Shown here in pieces: positions 12,453-25,598 of a stretch of 64,000 bases of DNA. Numbering within the stretch: position 1 is the stretch's first letter; each line of letters begins with the position of its first letter. Made by a program: the position numbers and the translations under genes. The notes beneath the pieces are model-generated. The model saw only the letters and a list, made by a program, of their open reading frames with translations. It did no database searches and was not told the origin of the DNA. The DNA comes from Dugong dugon (Eukaryota; Chordata; Mammalia; Sirenia; Dugongidae). Location of the stretch: NCBI GenBank assembly GCA_030035585.1, contig CM057469.1, positions 23,492,501 to 23,556,500 on the forward strand, read 5' to 3'.

Positions 12453-13040
12453 TGTGGTGGTTAATTTTATGTGACAATTGGTTAAACTGTGGTTCCCAGT
12501 GGTTTGGCCAAACACTAGTCTAGTTGCTATCTCGGAGTAGTTTCATGTGATTAAATCAGCTGACCTAGGGCAGAGCAGATGCTGTGCAATTAATTAGTTT
12601 TGTAGGTGGCCTTTCTAGCCATAGTCTTGTGACCGCCACCCAGGTGATTGGGTGGGGCTGTGCAAATAATTGTGGCCCACTGAAGGGATTGGCCAGTTTT
12701 GCCTTAAAAGAGACCCAGTTCCAGAGCAGAGAGGAGAGCCCACCACCACCAAAGAAGGAGAGCCCAACAGCAGAGACCCACAGGATATGGTGCAGTGGGC
12801 TTCCTGGTCCGTGGAGGGAGAAAGCTGGGTGCCTTTGGACAGAGACTGAGGGCCAGGGAGAAGTCTATGCCTGACCCACAAATTTGTGACTTGTCGGCCT
12901 CCACAACAGCGTAAGCCATTTCCTTTACATGGTTTGTGAGTTCTATGAGACGCTGCAGCGAATTAGGGAACCCAAAGACAGGAGGCAGAGTACTGAGGTG
13001 AGAGGGAGTAGTTGGTGTTAGAGACAACAGAGTGTTACAG
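12453..13040 (+). mobile_element. ERVL-type LTR (MLT2-like)
   Basis: It opens tgtggtggttaattttatgt, the hallmark 5' end of MLT2-type LTRs, followed by tggtttggccaaacactag. The middle is G/A-rich and later there is a gcctccacaacagcgtaagc segment. LTRs of this class are promoters of extinct class III endogenous retroviruses. The 3' limit is uncertain and no flanking duplication was found. Confidence 0.62.
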
Positions 13041-13189
13041 CAGCTTGGAAAAGTTAAACATTTGGGACATCTTTAACCTCCACCTCACAGGAACCAGCTT
13101 TGTGCTGATCCTTATAAAAGAAATTATCCGTTAAGCAGATTACCTTGTGATCACATTCTATAATGCAATCTAATGTAATGAATCAATCA

Positions 13190-13458
13190 GTTGAGCTCAT
13201 ACCAGTATGGGGTGGATCCGAAACCTAATCACTTCTGAGTTATAAGAAGACCAGAATAGACACAGAGTCACACATGTTGGGGAAGAAGGAATGCTATGAA
13301 ACCAAGGAATGCCCAGGGCTACTGACAAGGAAGGAACTGACAGAGTTGAGACTCTGATTTGGACTTTAGCCCCCAGAACTGTGAAAAAATAAACTTCTGT
13401 TTTTTAAAGCCACCCACTTATAGTATTTTGGTTACGGCAGCACTAGGTAACTAACATG
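13190..13458 (+). mobile_element. MLT1-like LTR fragment
   Basis: The order is a ttataagaagaccagaatag segment, then gcccccagaactgtgaaaaa, aataaacttctg and a final cagcactaggtaactaacat. This is the 3' half of an MLT1-type LTR, including its AATAAA signal. It is old and without a recognisable 5' end. Confidence 0.6.
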
Positions 13459-14239
13459 ACATCTTCTAGCTTGTATATGTACTTGTTTCAGGTCTATATA
13501 AGCTAGGTGACATTATTTAAGTGGAATTTTAAATACCTTTACTCCATGAAGTTTATTTTGATCCAAGATCGTTTTGCTATATGCTTTGCTTAGACATTAC
13601 AAAACATTTTTTCATAAATGCTGAAGGAAAATTAATAATTGCTCAGATAGTCTACAAGCCTCTACGAATTCACTAACAGATGCTACAGAGTTTAAATCCT
13701 TACCAAAGCAAAAACATATTTTCAACAAGCTATTTTCTTGGCTCTTGATCCTGATTCTCTGTTGGGGAGCTCTAACTGCTATCTCTAACTGTGAGATTCT
13801 TCTGTGTTTTAAACAACAGGCTTTTGGGAAAGATTTCCCAAAGGTTAAAAAAACATCTCTTGGAACATGGCAATATAAAGAAGCAAATGCAAAGACCTTT
13901 CCTATCTAATTTTCTCCTCAGAATTTGACAACATCCTAGGTGAACTAAGCTTGAGAAAGTGAATTTCCTGATAGCCAGGATTTCAGATCTTTTTTAACCT
14001 CAGCTTTTTGGAAAGCATTGTAAAGAAGGGGAAAGCCTGCTTACAGTGCAAAAAAGTAGCTTACTTCTTGATCTCTAACATCCTGATGCATATTAGCTTG
14101 TCTGTATCTGAGCTGACATTTACAATAGGGACACTGTCTGACCCCAAAACTGGTCCATCCAGAAACCTGGGAGTAGCAAGTGCTTGTAGGTCTTCTTCCA
14201 AAATATACCTCAAATATATGCATTCCCATTTCCAGCATT

Positions 14240-14882
14240 GCTACTTGCCTCTGCCCAGTCCCCAGCATCACATCTTCCTCCTGGGTCACTGCAGTAATTA
14301 CTAACCTGGTTCTCACTACCACTCTCACCAGCCTCGTTCTCCAATTTGCTTCCCACTTGACCTTTTAATTATATGAATCATACCAGGTTATTCTCTTTTT
14401 AAAGAGCCTTCGATGGATTTCTATTGCATGCACAACAAAAGCCAATTCTTACTATTTTACCTACAAAGGACTGAATGATCAGGCTCCTGACTGCTTCATC
14501 AAATTCATCTCAGGCCCCTCGTCTATTCTGGAGTACACTAAATCTTTCCTGCCTGGTTGCCTTGAACTTCCCGCCCCTCTGCTGCTCTGCCTGGAATGCT
14601 CACACTGCATTGCTCCTCATCTCCCTGCCCCTTCACATGGCTGCTCCCTTTCATTCTTTACTGTTAATATAAATGCCATCTACTTAGAAAGCATCTCTGA
14701 CCGTCTTATGTAATTAGCCTCTTCCACTTTTTATTCTGCAAAATGATTCACTGTTTCTTTCCCTCATAGCACTAATTTCAACCTGTAATTTAAAAATGTA
14801 TTTATTTACTTTTCATTGTGTGCCTCTCTTACTAGCAGGTAAGACTCACATAGCCAGGAACTTTGCCTGGCACATAAAACCT
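14240..14882 (+). repeat. LINE-2 3' end
   Basis: The stretch shows the L2 order: a C/T-rich coding relic with ctgcctggaatgctcacac, then ctccctgccccttcacatgg, then ttactagcaggtaagactc and gcctggcacata. The A-rich end aaataattgacgaatgaat resumes at 15046, beyond a SINE that landed in it. Confidence 0.76.
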
Positions 14883-15044
14883 GAAAACCAAACCAGCTGC
14901 CATCAAGTCAATTCTGACTCATAGCAACCCTACAGAACAGAGAAGAACTTCCCCATAGGGTTTCCAAGGAGCAGCTGGTAGATTTGAACTGCTGACCTTT
15001 TGGTAAGCAGCCAAGCTCTTAACCATTGCGCCACTAGGGCTCCA
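14883..15044 (-). repeat. AfroSINE (type A) inserted in the L2 tail
   Basis: This is a complete short-linker copy on the minus strand, from aaaccaaaccagctgccatc to gcgccactagggctcc. The L2 end continues on the other side, and cataaa is repeated at both edges. Confidence 0.88.
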
Positions 15045-15089
15045 TAAATAATTGACGAATGAATAAATAAATGAATTACCTAGTATGTC

Positions 15090-15284
15090 TTAAAACCAGC
15101 TGCCGTCAAGTCTCCTCTGATTCACAGCAACCCGAGGTGTGCCAGAGTAGAACTGTGTTCCACAGGGTTTTCAATGGCTGATTTTTCAGAAGTAGATCAC
15201 CATAGCCTTCTTCCAGGAGGACTCGAACCATCAACCTTTTGGCTGGCAGCTGAGCGTATTAATCATTTGCACCACCGAGCGATG
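15090..15284 (-). repeat. AfroSINE (type B)
   Basis: A full-length but diverged minus-strand copy, with cttccaggaggactcgaac replacing part of the usual linker and B box region. Confidence 0.82.
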
Positions 15285-15686
15285 TATATTAACTAATTCC
15301 ACTAATGAATGTAGATCAGATTTTCTTCAAATTCTCAGCCACCATTAGCCACTACTCTATCTAGTTTGTCAATCTTCCTGCCAAAGCTTCAGCCATAGAA
15401 AACCTGCACTGGAAAGAGGATTTCTTTATGGGTCCTTTTTCTAGAAATTGATGCCTCAATGGAAGGGGTAAATGATCAGCCAAATGCATTTATTACTGCA
15501 ACGCAATAATGCAAAATAAAAGCACAAGAGGGAAATCTCACTTAGATATCCAACAAATACCTTAGTACATAATAATAAACCTTCTTTCCTTATCTGTATT
15601 CTTGAGATGTATTTTCAATTTTTAAAAAGTGGCTGCTTCCTTGCTAAACTTAACACCAATAACATCATACTTAAATCTGAACATGA

Positions 15687-15895
15687 AGTGCCCGGGTGAT
15701 ACAAATGGTTCATGGGCTTGACTGCTAACCTAAAGGCTGGAGGTTTGAGATCTCCCGAGGTGTTTTGGAAGAAAGGCCTGACGATCTGCTGCTTCTGAAA
15801 AATCAGCCATTGAAAACCCTATGGAGCACAGTTCTACTCTGACACACGTGGGGTTGCCATGAGTCGACATTGACTTGATGGCAACTGGAGGAAAA
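15687..15895 (+). repeat. AfroSINE (type B)
   Basis: The head is tgcccgggtgatacaaatgg, the linker has gaagaaaggcctgacgatct and aaaaatcagccattgaaaac, and the tail is cttgatggcaactgg. It is complete. Confidence 0.87.
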
Positions 15896-16954
15896 AAACC
15901 TTAACACACAGACCACTGAATACAAATTATGGAAATGAGAATGTTAACATGGCATCAGGCACTCTCCAATTTAATGTGTAACCTTCCAAGGCCAAAACTT
16001 CAAATCCTTTTCCTCTCATGACAGATTTCAGCTGGGCTGAATCCAGATTTGATTGCCACATGCTTGTGCAATTAGAAGGGCAGCTATCCTTTCTCCTGAT
16101 TCATCAAAGACTACCTGTCTCAAAGGAAAATAAACTGGCAAATCAAATTAGACAACACTTTAAACATAACCATTACAGATGTCACAATTAATTTATTAAA
16201 TTAAAATGTTGTGGCCTACTAAAAAGCAAATTGTAATAGGCCACACTATATACTAAGAGGTTTGGGGCAGTTGCCAAAACCAGATATTCTTGCCTAGACT
16301 GCTTTTACCTCCCTGGACTGCCTGTGAAAATACTACACATCCTCCAAGCTCCGTGTCATAGTCCACTGGGCAGTCTTAGTCACTCCCTCCTCTCCGCTCC
16401 CCTCCCACTGCCCTTTATGCCACCCTAGCGCTAGACTGTTACCTCAAGAAAGGCAAGACCCTCACCATGTGAACTTGAATGTCTCCAGTGCCTAGTAAAA
16501 ACTCAATATGGAATGAGTGGCTGAGCTCTCTGCCTGAAACTGAATTCAACTTCAAATAGAGCAAAAGTGAGAAGTAGAGCTGTTCTGGGTACTCGCTCTC
16601 CTTTCCCAGGACCCACACCACAGTCCCTCAATCCGGGACAAAAAGCACAAGCATGCGCAATCACTCTGCACCTCTTTCTTCTAATTAATACAGCTCTTGT
16701 TGTCCTATCCCCACACAGCCTCATTAGTGCCAGGTGATACTAATGCCAGTGTCTTCCTGGAGAACAGGAGACGAGGCTCACCCATTTCTTCACATACTAT
16801 GCTCTATGCGACTTTTAGGGGGATGACTGGCAGAGTAAATGATAGGTTACCACCCCCCCTCCCGCCATCTTCTCGATCCAGGCAAGCTGAAAATGAAAAC
16901 CTTACCTATTCTGCACACGTCGCGTGTTGCTCAGTGATAGCATTAACTAAGTCT

Positions 16955-17155
16955 GTTGTTGCTGTTAGTTGATGTCAGTTCTGACTCACGGTGACTCCAT
17001 GTGTGCAGAGTAGAACTGCTCCATAGGGTTTTCAAGGCTGTGACCTTTCAGAAGCAGATCGCCAGGCATGTCTTACAATGCACCTCTGGGTGGGTTTGAA
17101 CCACTAACTTTTTGGTTAGAAGGGCGCTTAACCATTTGTGTCACCCAAGGACCCC
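16955..17155 (-). repeat. AfroSINE with 12-bp target-site duplication
   Basis: The minus-strand copy is flanked by the perfect repeat ttaactaagtct at 16943-16954 and 17156-17167. The start of the tail overlaps the duplicated tct by a base or two. Confidence 0.9.
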
Positions 17156-17316
17156 TTAACTAAGTCTAGATTTTTAAAAAAGACTGATTCTTATTAACAA
17201 TTATACATGCCTCGTTCCTAGCATACGAAAAAACACTTTTTCTGACTCTCGAATCAAAACCAATGGGTCCTTTGTTCAAAGCATCTAAACGGGAGTTCCT
17301 TCACATAAACCAAGAA

Positions 17317-17376
17317 AAAACCAAACTCGTTGCTGTCGAGTTGATTCTGACTCATAGCGACCCCATAGGATATGTG
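17317..17376 (-). repeat. AfroSINE tail fragment
   Basis: Only the 3' end is present (gttgctgtcgagttgattct), truncated after gaccccatagga. Confidence 0.7.
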
Positions 17377-17489
17377 AATACAGAGGTATAGATTGTATTT
17401 ACATTTTCAAATAAATGTCCATCCTTAGACTCAGAACTAAGAAATTTTACCTAACCAAGACAGTAACTGAGTCATAATAATAATACCTT

Positions 17490-17735
17490 GTATTTACATT
17501 CTGATGGTGCTTAACATGTTCTATCAAATGCCCATCACCTTATAGGTAGTCTTGATGAGGATACTATTTATTTTAAATGATGAAGAAACAGGCATTGAAC
17601 ATCTAGAATGTAGACACTGTGCTATACACTTCATATATATTACCTCATTTAATCTACGCAATGACACTGCACAACTTGTATTATCATAAAACTATGGCTC
17701 TTGATAATAAACTGCTTTCTATGATTATAGAAAAG
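17490..17735 (+). repeat. MIR relic
   Basis: The order gacactgtgctatacacttc, then attacctcatttaatctacg and an acaatgg-type core, matches MIR. The first part may be a second overlapping copy. Confidence 0.55.
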
Positions 17736-18439
17736 TGACAGAGCTAACTAAAAAGTTCTCGAGTTTTCCAGATCACATTGATTAGAAAGACAGAAGATTT
17801 ATTCAGCATGGAAGTATTGAAATGACAAGATTTATAGCTACTAAATTGTATGGGACACTAGGATAAAGCTAGAAAATACAGAGTTAGTACCACTTCTATA
17901 CTCAGATATCAATTAGAAATAATGTGATAAGGAAAATTTATATAGGATTTAAAACCTTAAAGACATTACTTAATCTATAAAATACTAAATTAGAGCAAGA
18001 GAAACTTCATCAGAAAAGAAAATTTGCACCATACCATCAATATCATCTTTCAGGATATTTATACCATGCTAAGACATTCTGATAATTACAGGGGTTATTT
18101 TTAAAGTTTAATAAATCTGGGTAGTAGTTTATATTTCTTTGAGAAACTGCTCTGTCCTCAACCCAATGAGATTGCTATGAAGGGGACTGTCAATCACAGT
18201 TACCCTCCTCTGGCCGCAGGATTAGCTTTATGAACTTCTGAGCTAACCACGGTACCCCATGCCTCTGGTCCCTGTGGCTGATCCAAAGATGGGCGTGACT
18301 CATTTGGAGTTCTTCCCTGGGATTCTTCTAAGTGCAGGGGAGTAACCTCTCCTCCTGGGTTGTGAGAATGTAAGACATGCCTGTGGCTGGTGGCCGTGTG
18401 TCTATCCTGAAGGAACAACCTGGCTTGGAAATGAAGCTA

Positions 18440-18530
18440 ATCTACAGAGGAGGGAGAGGAGGGAGGGGAGGGAGAGTGAAGGGGAGGGAGAGTGAAGAGG
18501 AGGAAGAAGATGGAGGAGGAGACAGGGACT
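18440..18530 (+). repeat. GA-rich low-complexity tract
   Basis: Ninety bases of almost only G and A (gagggaggggagggagagtg units). The frame open through it is a by-product of composition. Confidence 0.85.
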
Positions 18531-18558
18531 CAGAGAACGTTTTAAAAGACAGACCAAA

Positions 18559-18714
18559 CCAAAAAACCAAACCTGTTGCCATCAAGTCGACTCCAACTCA
18601 TAGCAACTTATACGACAGAGTAGAACTGCCCTATAGGGTTTCCAAGAATGGCTGGTGGATTCGAACTGCCTAACTTTTGGTTAAATGCTTAACCAGTGCA
18701 CCACCAGGGCTCCA
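18559..18714 (-). repeat. AfroSINE (type A)
   Basis: A complete short-linker copy from accaaacctgttgccatcaa to caccaccagggctcc, with a well preserved B box (ggattcgaactgc reads across 18658-18670). Confidence 0.9.
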
Positions 18715-19282
18715 GAGACATAGACACACCTGGCTAATTCCCACCAACTGCAGCTGGAATTTCAGAACTCAGGTATACCTCAGGGAAGTTCCATCGTTTG
18801 CTTTCAGTGGTTTGACTACCTGAACAAATAAAGTCTTTTTCTTAAGGTATTTGAAGTTGGGCTTTTATTACCTACAATGATAAAGTTAAATTATGTAAGA
18901 AAACATGTTCATTACTAGACTAAGTTCTTATTTCCCTGTACATGTCAAACACAATGATGTAACAAATCAAATCTGCAAATATTTGAGAGACTAAGAGGGT
19001 AAAGGTACCGCAGCTTAGTGATAATTGAGAGCTATACCAGAAATGATAACACTAAGTCTCACCGGGAAATAAAAACATACAAACATGCAAAAAGTTACAG
19101 TATAAAATAAAAACACAGGCAGTGTAGGATGAATTATTAAACAAAATACACAGATAATAAATACTACAGGAGTACAGAGGAGAAACCAGTCAGCTGGAGG
19201 AACAACATCCCATTTGAAGAATTTGTAATTCTACTTAAGGTTCTGCTCAAATTCATGTAGATTGTATCAAAGGTTTAATATC

Positions 19283-19731
19283 TGTTGCGGGTTGAACTGT
19301 GTCTCCGTTATATGTTGAAGTCCTAATCCCTGGTACCTATGAATGGGATTTTATTTGGAAATAGGGTCTTTGCAGATGTAATCAGATTAAGATGAGGTCA
19401 TACTGGAGTATGGGGGGCCCTGAATCCAATATGAGTGGTGTCCATATAAGCGGAGGAGGAGACAGAGAGAGACACAGACACAGAAGAAAGAAGCCCACGT
19501 GAAGGTGGAGGGCAGAGACTGGGATTATGCTGCCATAAGCAAGGAATGCTTGGGGCTAGCAGAAGCTGGAAGAAGCAAGGAAGCCTAGAGGCTTCGGAGG
19601 AAGCAAGGCTCTAGCAGCACTTTAATTTTGGACTTCTAGCCTCCAGAACTGAGAGACAATGCACTTCTGTTGTTTTAAGCCACCTAGTTTGTGGTACTTT
19701 CTTACGGCTGCCTTAAGAAGTTGATACAACA
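19283..19731 (+). mobile_element. MLT1-type LTR (ERVL-MaLR)
   Basis: The stretch runs tgttgcgggttgaactgtgt, then aatgggattttatttggaaa, atgaggtcatactgg, a purine-rich centre, then ttctagcctccagaactgag and gtggtactttcttacggctg to the end. This is the usual order of a full MLT1 LTR. It is old and shows no clear target duplication. Confidence 0.78.
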
Positions 19732-21241
19732 CCCTTAACTCATCTCCCTAGGGATGGCCTGTGAGCTCAGAGAGTTCCTGAAATACTCTTCCAGTGAAAG
19801 TTGAATATAAAGCTTACTCCAAGGCAGGAAGGCTTCATGGTGGTGCACCTGTGCAGACACGCACTACTTTGCTCTCAGAAGGGCCCAGCGCTTGGTTAAT
19901 GCTTTGCTGTTGCTGTCTTGAAATTCTTAATAATCTTTGGACAAGGAGCCCCATCGTTCTGCTTTGCTCGGGGTCCACATATTATGTAGCTGGTCCCGCA
20001 CTAAGGAAAGGGACAGAGTTGCTAATACACACAATTCAGATCAAGAGTCTTGAGACCTAATATACGTTGGACGTCAAAGGGCAAAGCAGTCCTCTCTCAA
20101 CTGTCATGTATTCCTCCTTAGCCCTTTATTAAAGCAAACGATTTAGAAAAACGGGAAGGCTGCCGAGAAGTACACTGTGATCTGCCAGTTGAAAACACTG
20201 CCAAACCAAAGCAAAGTCATCAAGTATAAGTTAAAAAGCCCATAGCATACTTCTATGAACTTCTAGAACATGACAAGCACAGGATAAAGTGAAAAAGAAA
20301 GAATCTGGCTGATTTTATAACACAGAGAATGAAGACAAGCTAATTCTGGGTGTGTCAAATGCATAAAATATCACAGAAAAGTGGATTATTACTGATAATG
20401 GGACTGAGAAACACAATCCTATGTCATGGAATAGCTGCTGAATGGCCACTATGAGTATACTTGGGGAACTCTGCATCTGAACTAGTCAGTTTCAACATTT
20501 TCTCCAAGACAGGCATCTAAGTGCTTATGTAGGGGTGCAGAGCATAAAGGAGAGCCACAGAGAGTGTGTTCACCTGAATTCTTGTCCCAGCACCTCCTCA
20601 GGCTACACGGCCACAGGACACGGCCAGCCTGATGCTGCTGTCCAGTCATCCTATCCCCACAGGCCATCAGAGCAGCTACTCCCATGCCACAGCTTCATCA
20701 ATCCTGTCCTGTCGATGTCTAAATCTCACCATTTCTGCTCTCATTAGGGTTCAGAACCCAGACAGGACATAAATAACCTTGCAAGGTGAAACAATCTTTC
20801 AGTTTTGCACTTTTGGGTGAATGAGTTTCCAGCTCTTTCCCTGGGGAACAAGTCTTGATTGGAGCTGACAGGAGGCACGTGGGGAACCAGTGAGGACCCA
20901 CAAAGGGAAATGACATGCGATATGCTAAGGTGAAACATTTTCCCTCTTCACAATTTTCCAAACTGAGTAAGCCTTGCTGGGTAGAAACCACTTGATATGT
21001 GGCTAAGTCTGCAGGAAATGAACAATGATTCAGATATGCATATTTTTAAGCAACTGTCTCTCTTACCTCACCTGCATGGACTTTTGACTAAAATCTCATC
21101 TTTTATGTAAATCTCTACTGATGCATTTGGAGGCAGAATAAGCGTATTAATTTTGGAATGGCTGTTTCAAGTGTTTTCCTTCTGTTCAAAGTGGTCTCCT
21201 TTTTCATCTACTATTTGCTGAGTCACAGGTTTCTTCTCTGA

Positions 21242-21403
21242 TCCAAAACCAAATGTGTTGCCATCGACTTGATTTCAACTCATAGCGACCCTACAGGACA
21301 GAGTAGAACAGCCGCATAGGGTTTCCCAGGAGCAGCTGATGGATTTGGACTGCCGACCTTTTGGTTAGCAGCCGAGTTCTGAATCATTGCACCACCAGGG
21401 CTC
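21242..21403 (-). repeat. AfroSINE (type A) with 11-bp target-site duplication
   Basis: A complete copy flanked by ttcttctctga at 21231-21241 and 21404-21414. The short linker and gccgaccttttggttagcag are clear. Confidence 0.92.
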
Positions 21404-21521
21404 TTCTTCTCTGACAGAGCTATGAAATCTAGGCAATTCATTACGTGAGTTAGCACATGTCTGGCATAGTCTAATTGCCCAATGTTAGCAATTAATTTCA
21501 CTTGACTTAAGGAGTACCAAT

Positions 21522-21684
21522 GGAAACCCTGGTGGCATAGTGGTTAAGTGCTATGCTGACCAAAAGGTCAGCAGTTTGAATCTACCAGGCACTCCTTGGA
21601 AACTCTATGGGGCAGTTCTACTCTGTCCTACAGGGTGGCTATGAGTCGGAATCGACTTGATGGCAACGGGTTTGGTTTTTTGGT
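21522..21684 (+). repeat. AfroSINE (type A) with 15-bp target-site duplication
   Basis: A complete plus-strand copy flanked by the perfect repeat ttaaggagtaccaat at 21507-21521 and 21685-21699. Perfect 15-bp repeats and a nearly consensus body suggest one of the younger SINEs here. Confidence 0.94.
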
Positions 21685-22640
21685 TTAAGGAGTACCAATT
21701 ATCTACTTAAAAATGAAAACTAGGTGGATGATCATGGTTTCATATGTAAGCAAGACAAAAAATGAAAAAATAAGCAGAAAACTGTGGAATTTTGTGGTAG
21801 TAATGAACCAAGTCCCTCAGGATGTAGGTTTTCAGAAGATCTAAAGCAGAGTCGTCGTTAGTTAGGGTAGGGATGTTAGAGAGTACACTAACTGGCTGGG
21901 TATTAGGGGTTGGTTTGTAGTGTAGATTATGTTTCCCTTTTATCCTCCCACTAGACCCAGCTATTGGAAGACGCTGCCCCGGGAGGGCTAGCTTTCTTTA
22001 CGACTTAATATTTAATATGCCTCTGTGGGATTTCATGATTGCAGTGAAAGAGACTATTTCATATACTTACAAGGGGAAATGTTCCTTCATTCCTGAAAAG
22101 ATTTACTTTGGGAAGTGTGATGTAATTCTACAAGAATCTTGAAAGATGTTTTTTTTAAAAAAAAAACTGATCATCTTTGTATTTTGGTGATATTTGGGGT
22201 AAAATGAATGATAAAATTTTAATGATATGAACGGTAAACTTTTGACAATACCACACGATTAGCAAAAACAAAGTTAAGTTCATCATACCTTTACAGTCTT
22301 TGCTATAGGTCTTTTGAGATGAGTGTGTTTATCACCCCAGTAGGGTTTTCCAAATCTTCTTACATGGTCTTCTTTACATGGTTTCCTCACCATGAAAAGT
22401 TGTTTTACCAGACAGTGGTCCTGGCAAGCCACACCCCAGCTGCTTTCTGTAGCATCCCAGCCTCTGTGCCAACTCCTCCTACTCGAACTCCAAATTTCGC
22501 CAAATCTCAGTACCCTCTTAGGCTTGCTACCTCAGGTGAGGACCATTTAATTTTCCACTCAGGCTCTAAAAGCTGGCAACCCTAGTGGCGTCACACCTAA
22601 TAAAACACACGTCTTAAAATGCTAATGTGCAAGTGAAAAT

Positions 22641-22831
<191 letters not shown>

Positions 22832-23019
22832 CTATGATTACTTTCCAATACGGGATATTCTCTCTCTATACAAATGCTGATTTCATTCATGCATAGTTTT
22901 TATTACCAAGAGGACTCAAGCTCTTCAGGCACCAACGGTAGTTCTCTTACAGTTTGATGTTAGAATTTTAGATACAGACAGTAGTAGATGAAACAAATCC
23001 TCCATTTACTTATCACTAA

Positions 23020-23215
23020 ACCAGAAAAAAAAAATCAGTTGATTTTGACTCATGGTAACCCCACGCGTGTCAGAATAGAACTGTGTTTTCAAGAGCTGAT
23101 TTTTCAGATATAGATTACCAGGTCTTTCCTCCAAGGCACCTCTGGGTGGACTTGAACCTACAACCTTTCTGTTAGCAGCCGAGTGCATTAACTGTTTGCA
23201 CCACCCAGGGGCTGA
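23020..23215 (-). repeat. AfroSINE (type B)
   Basis: A full-length minus-strand copy about 220 bp upstream of the FMN2 exon in the sense of transcription. The head reads cccctgggtggtgcaaac on the minus strand. The centre has lost a few bases (ctgtgttttcaagagctga). Confidence 0.87.
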
Positions 23216-24774
23216 TAACCACCCTTTGTCCAATTCCATTTCCAAAACTAATTATAAATTTTCTGACATATTTCAGAAATGAACCTATAGTCAATTGGGA
23301 AATATTGGAAGTGGTGGGCCTATACTTCCTTTCTAAACTTGGAACAAATGAAATATCAGTCATTTGCACAAAAATTGTTACATATTCCATATTCACATTA
23401 TATTATATTGCTTATATACCATTTGGCTTCCTACACTGCTGAAGGAAATAAAAAGCAAGAGTCTCAGGAGGTGTGGACAAAATTTCTCATTAGATATCAT
23501 GGTCATATGATTAAGTGGACACCAGTATGGCAGTCAACATAGGGACAGTAGACTGGTCAGTGCCAGTCTGATGTGAGAAGGTGACACTGCGGAGACAGAG
23601 ACTCCTTCATAGTACAGCCACATACAACTCAGAAGAGGTTCAAAAGGGGGCTTGACAAAGAACACACAACTGATACATGGTACATTATGACTTAACACAT
23701 CTTCTGGCTCCACGGACAATGCCTTGGAAAGGACCCAGGCCAATAAACTGATGACACCATAGTGAGGGAACCTGGGCAGCTGGTCAGAGTGTGGCCAGAG
23801 ATGCTGCAAAAAGGTGCGTCATTCAAATAACCCTTGGCTGCCCATCCCCCCGTTTGGTCTAGGGCCAACACCACTTCTGCTACATAAAGCTAGAGTCGGA
23901 CTGACTCTGAAGTAAAAATTTCCAAGCCAACTTGATTGTTTCACGTTGTGCTGTTTGATTAAAAATATGTACACACACACATGTACACATAGCTGATTGG
24001 TCACATAGCTGATTTCAAATCCCTAATATAAAAAAAAAAATCTCATCGAACTGAATGCTATAAAAATAAAGTCTGTAAGGTGAATTTGCTCAGAATATAC
24101 AGGGGAATCAGCATCACACACAACAAAGAAAATCCAGAGCCACCCCTGACTGTGTGTTACCACCGCGCGGCCAGTGTGCTCTGTTTCTAAACTTGGCTGT
24201 GGTGGTCTCTGAGCAGCATGATTCCCAAGGACACTGGTTTGTAGGTTCTGGGGAAAAATGACAACACTGATTTGATCAAATGTGTGGATTTCAGGAAATA
24301 GATATTTCTGCCTATCATCCTACTAAAAAAAATGATGCAACACAGTCAATTAATCCTGAGAAAGAGCCAGCCTGGGAAGCAGACATGATATGTGAGAATA
24401 TTACCACGAGCCACGGTAGTGCTGATGGTGTGAGGACTACCAGCAGAGCACATGTCAGAGAGCACACGTCATCTAGGACATATATGGGTCATACTTTATT
24501 AAAACTGATAAAGTATACACATATTTCCCTCCTGGGAAGACTGGCCATTCTCCTTATCTGCCTAATGTGTATTTATGACCTACTAGGCTGAAATCAGGTC
24601 TCAAATCCTTTGACTATTCATTGATTCTTTTTCATCATTTTTCTTGTATTTATGCTTCATAAAACTGGTTATTACAGACCAAGCCAGTCTGTTTGGTGCA
24701 GATGTATCTAAATTATATAGCTGGTTCATCTGTTCAGTCATCCGACAACATTTTAAAAGTTCAATCATGAAGCA

Positions 24775-24960
24775 GCGTGGTATAAAGGAAAGAATCTAGG
24801 ATTTAGAATGAGAAGATATGGGAAGAAATTGGATCCTGATTCTGTGACTAGCTATATAGGCAAACCATTTCACATCACTGCGTCTTAGTTTTCATCTGTA
24901 AAACACAAATCATTGTAAACAATTGTTTTGAAGTCTAGTGGGAAAAAAACATGAATTTCC
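24775..24960 (-). repeat. MIR element
   Basis: The reverse complement of the MIR core is visible: ctgattctgtgactagct, catttcacatcactgcg, then ttagttttcatctgtaaaac. Confidence 0.65.
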
Positions 24961-25199
24961 AAAGTGTTAGATTTTTCAACATAAGATAAATTTATAGTTC
25001 ACATTATTTTTCATTACATATATTTACACTGTATATTAAAGGAGTAGATACATATTTCCTAAAAATTCTCTCTAAATTATAACTAATTCAATTGCGGCTG
25101 ATTTATTAATAGGCACTCATGTGATTATGTTTCCCACAGCTATTTTTGAGTTATGGGCAAGCATAGAGGCTTCCAATATTAATAATAATTATTCTCATT

Positions 25200-25340
25200 A
25201 TTGAATAACTTTCTCTGGGCTCTGCCATAAATTATCCACATAGCCTTGAGCAGGTAACTTAACCTCTGAGTTTTAGCTGCTTCATGTGTAAAGTAGAGAA
25301 AATGCTGCTTTTTTCAAAGTGGTCATGAAGATCAAGTGAA
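25200..25340 (-). repeat. MIR element
   Basis: The landmarks gccttgagcaggtaactta, acctctgagttttagctgc and atgaagatcaagtgaaaagt follow the MIR core in reverse. Confidence 0.65.
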
Positions 25341-25598
25341 AAGTACCTTGCAAATTATAAAGTAACATAGAAATATAAGTATTAATTTTATAGGAAGCAA
25401 ACATGCTCACTGTGCAAAACTTTATGAATCTCTGAGATAAATCATTACCCAATAATTGATTTAAAGTCAGTATGTGAGACTGACTAATAACATGAGTCTC
25501 CATGAAGAGAACCTCATGCTCATGGATATTTCTTTGAGAGTTACTGTGGTGAAGGAAAAAGTGTCACCTGGGAATGGTATAGAAGAATGATCGGAGGA

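Noticed and set aside
12584-13027. Several overlapping frames of 88-107 codons
   Set aside because: They fall in an LTR whose C- and G-richer composition lacks stop codons. No domain is visible.
18377-18673. 98-codon plus-strand frame rich in Arg, Gly and Glu
   Set aside because: It is the translation of a GA-rich low-complexity tract running into a SINE.
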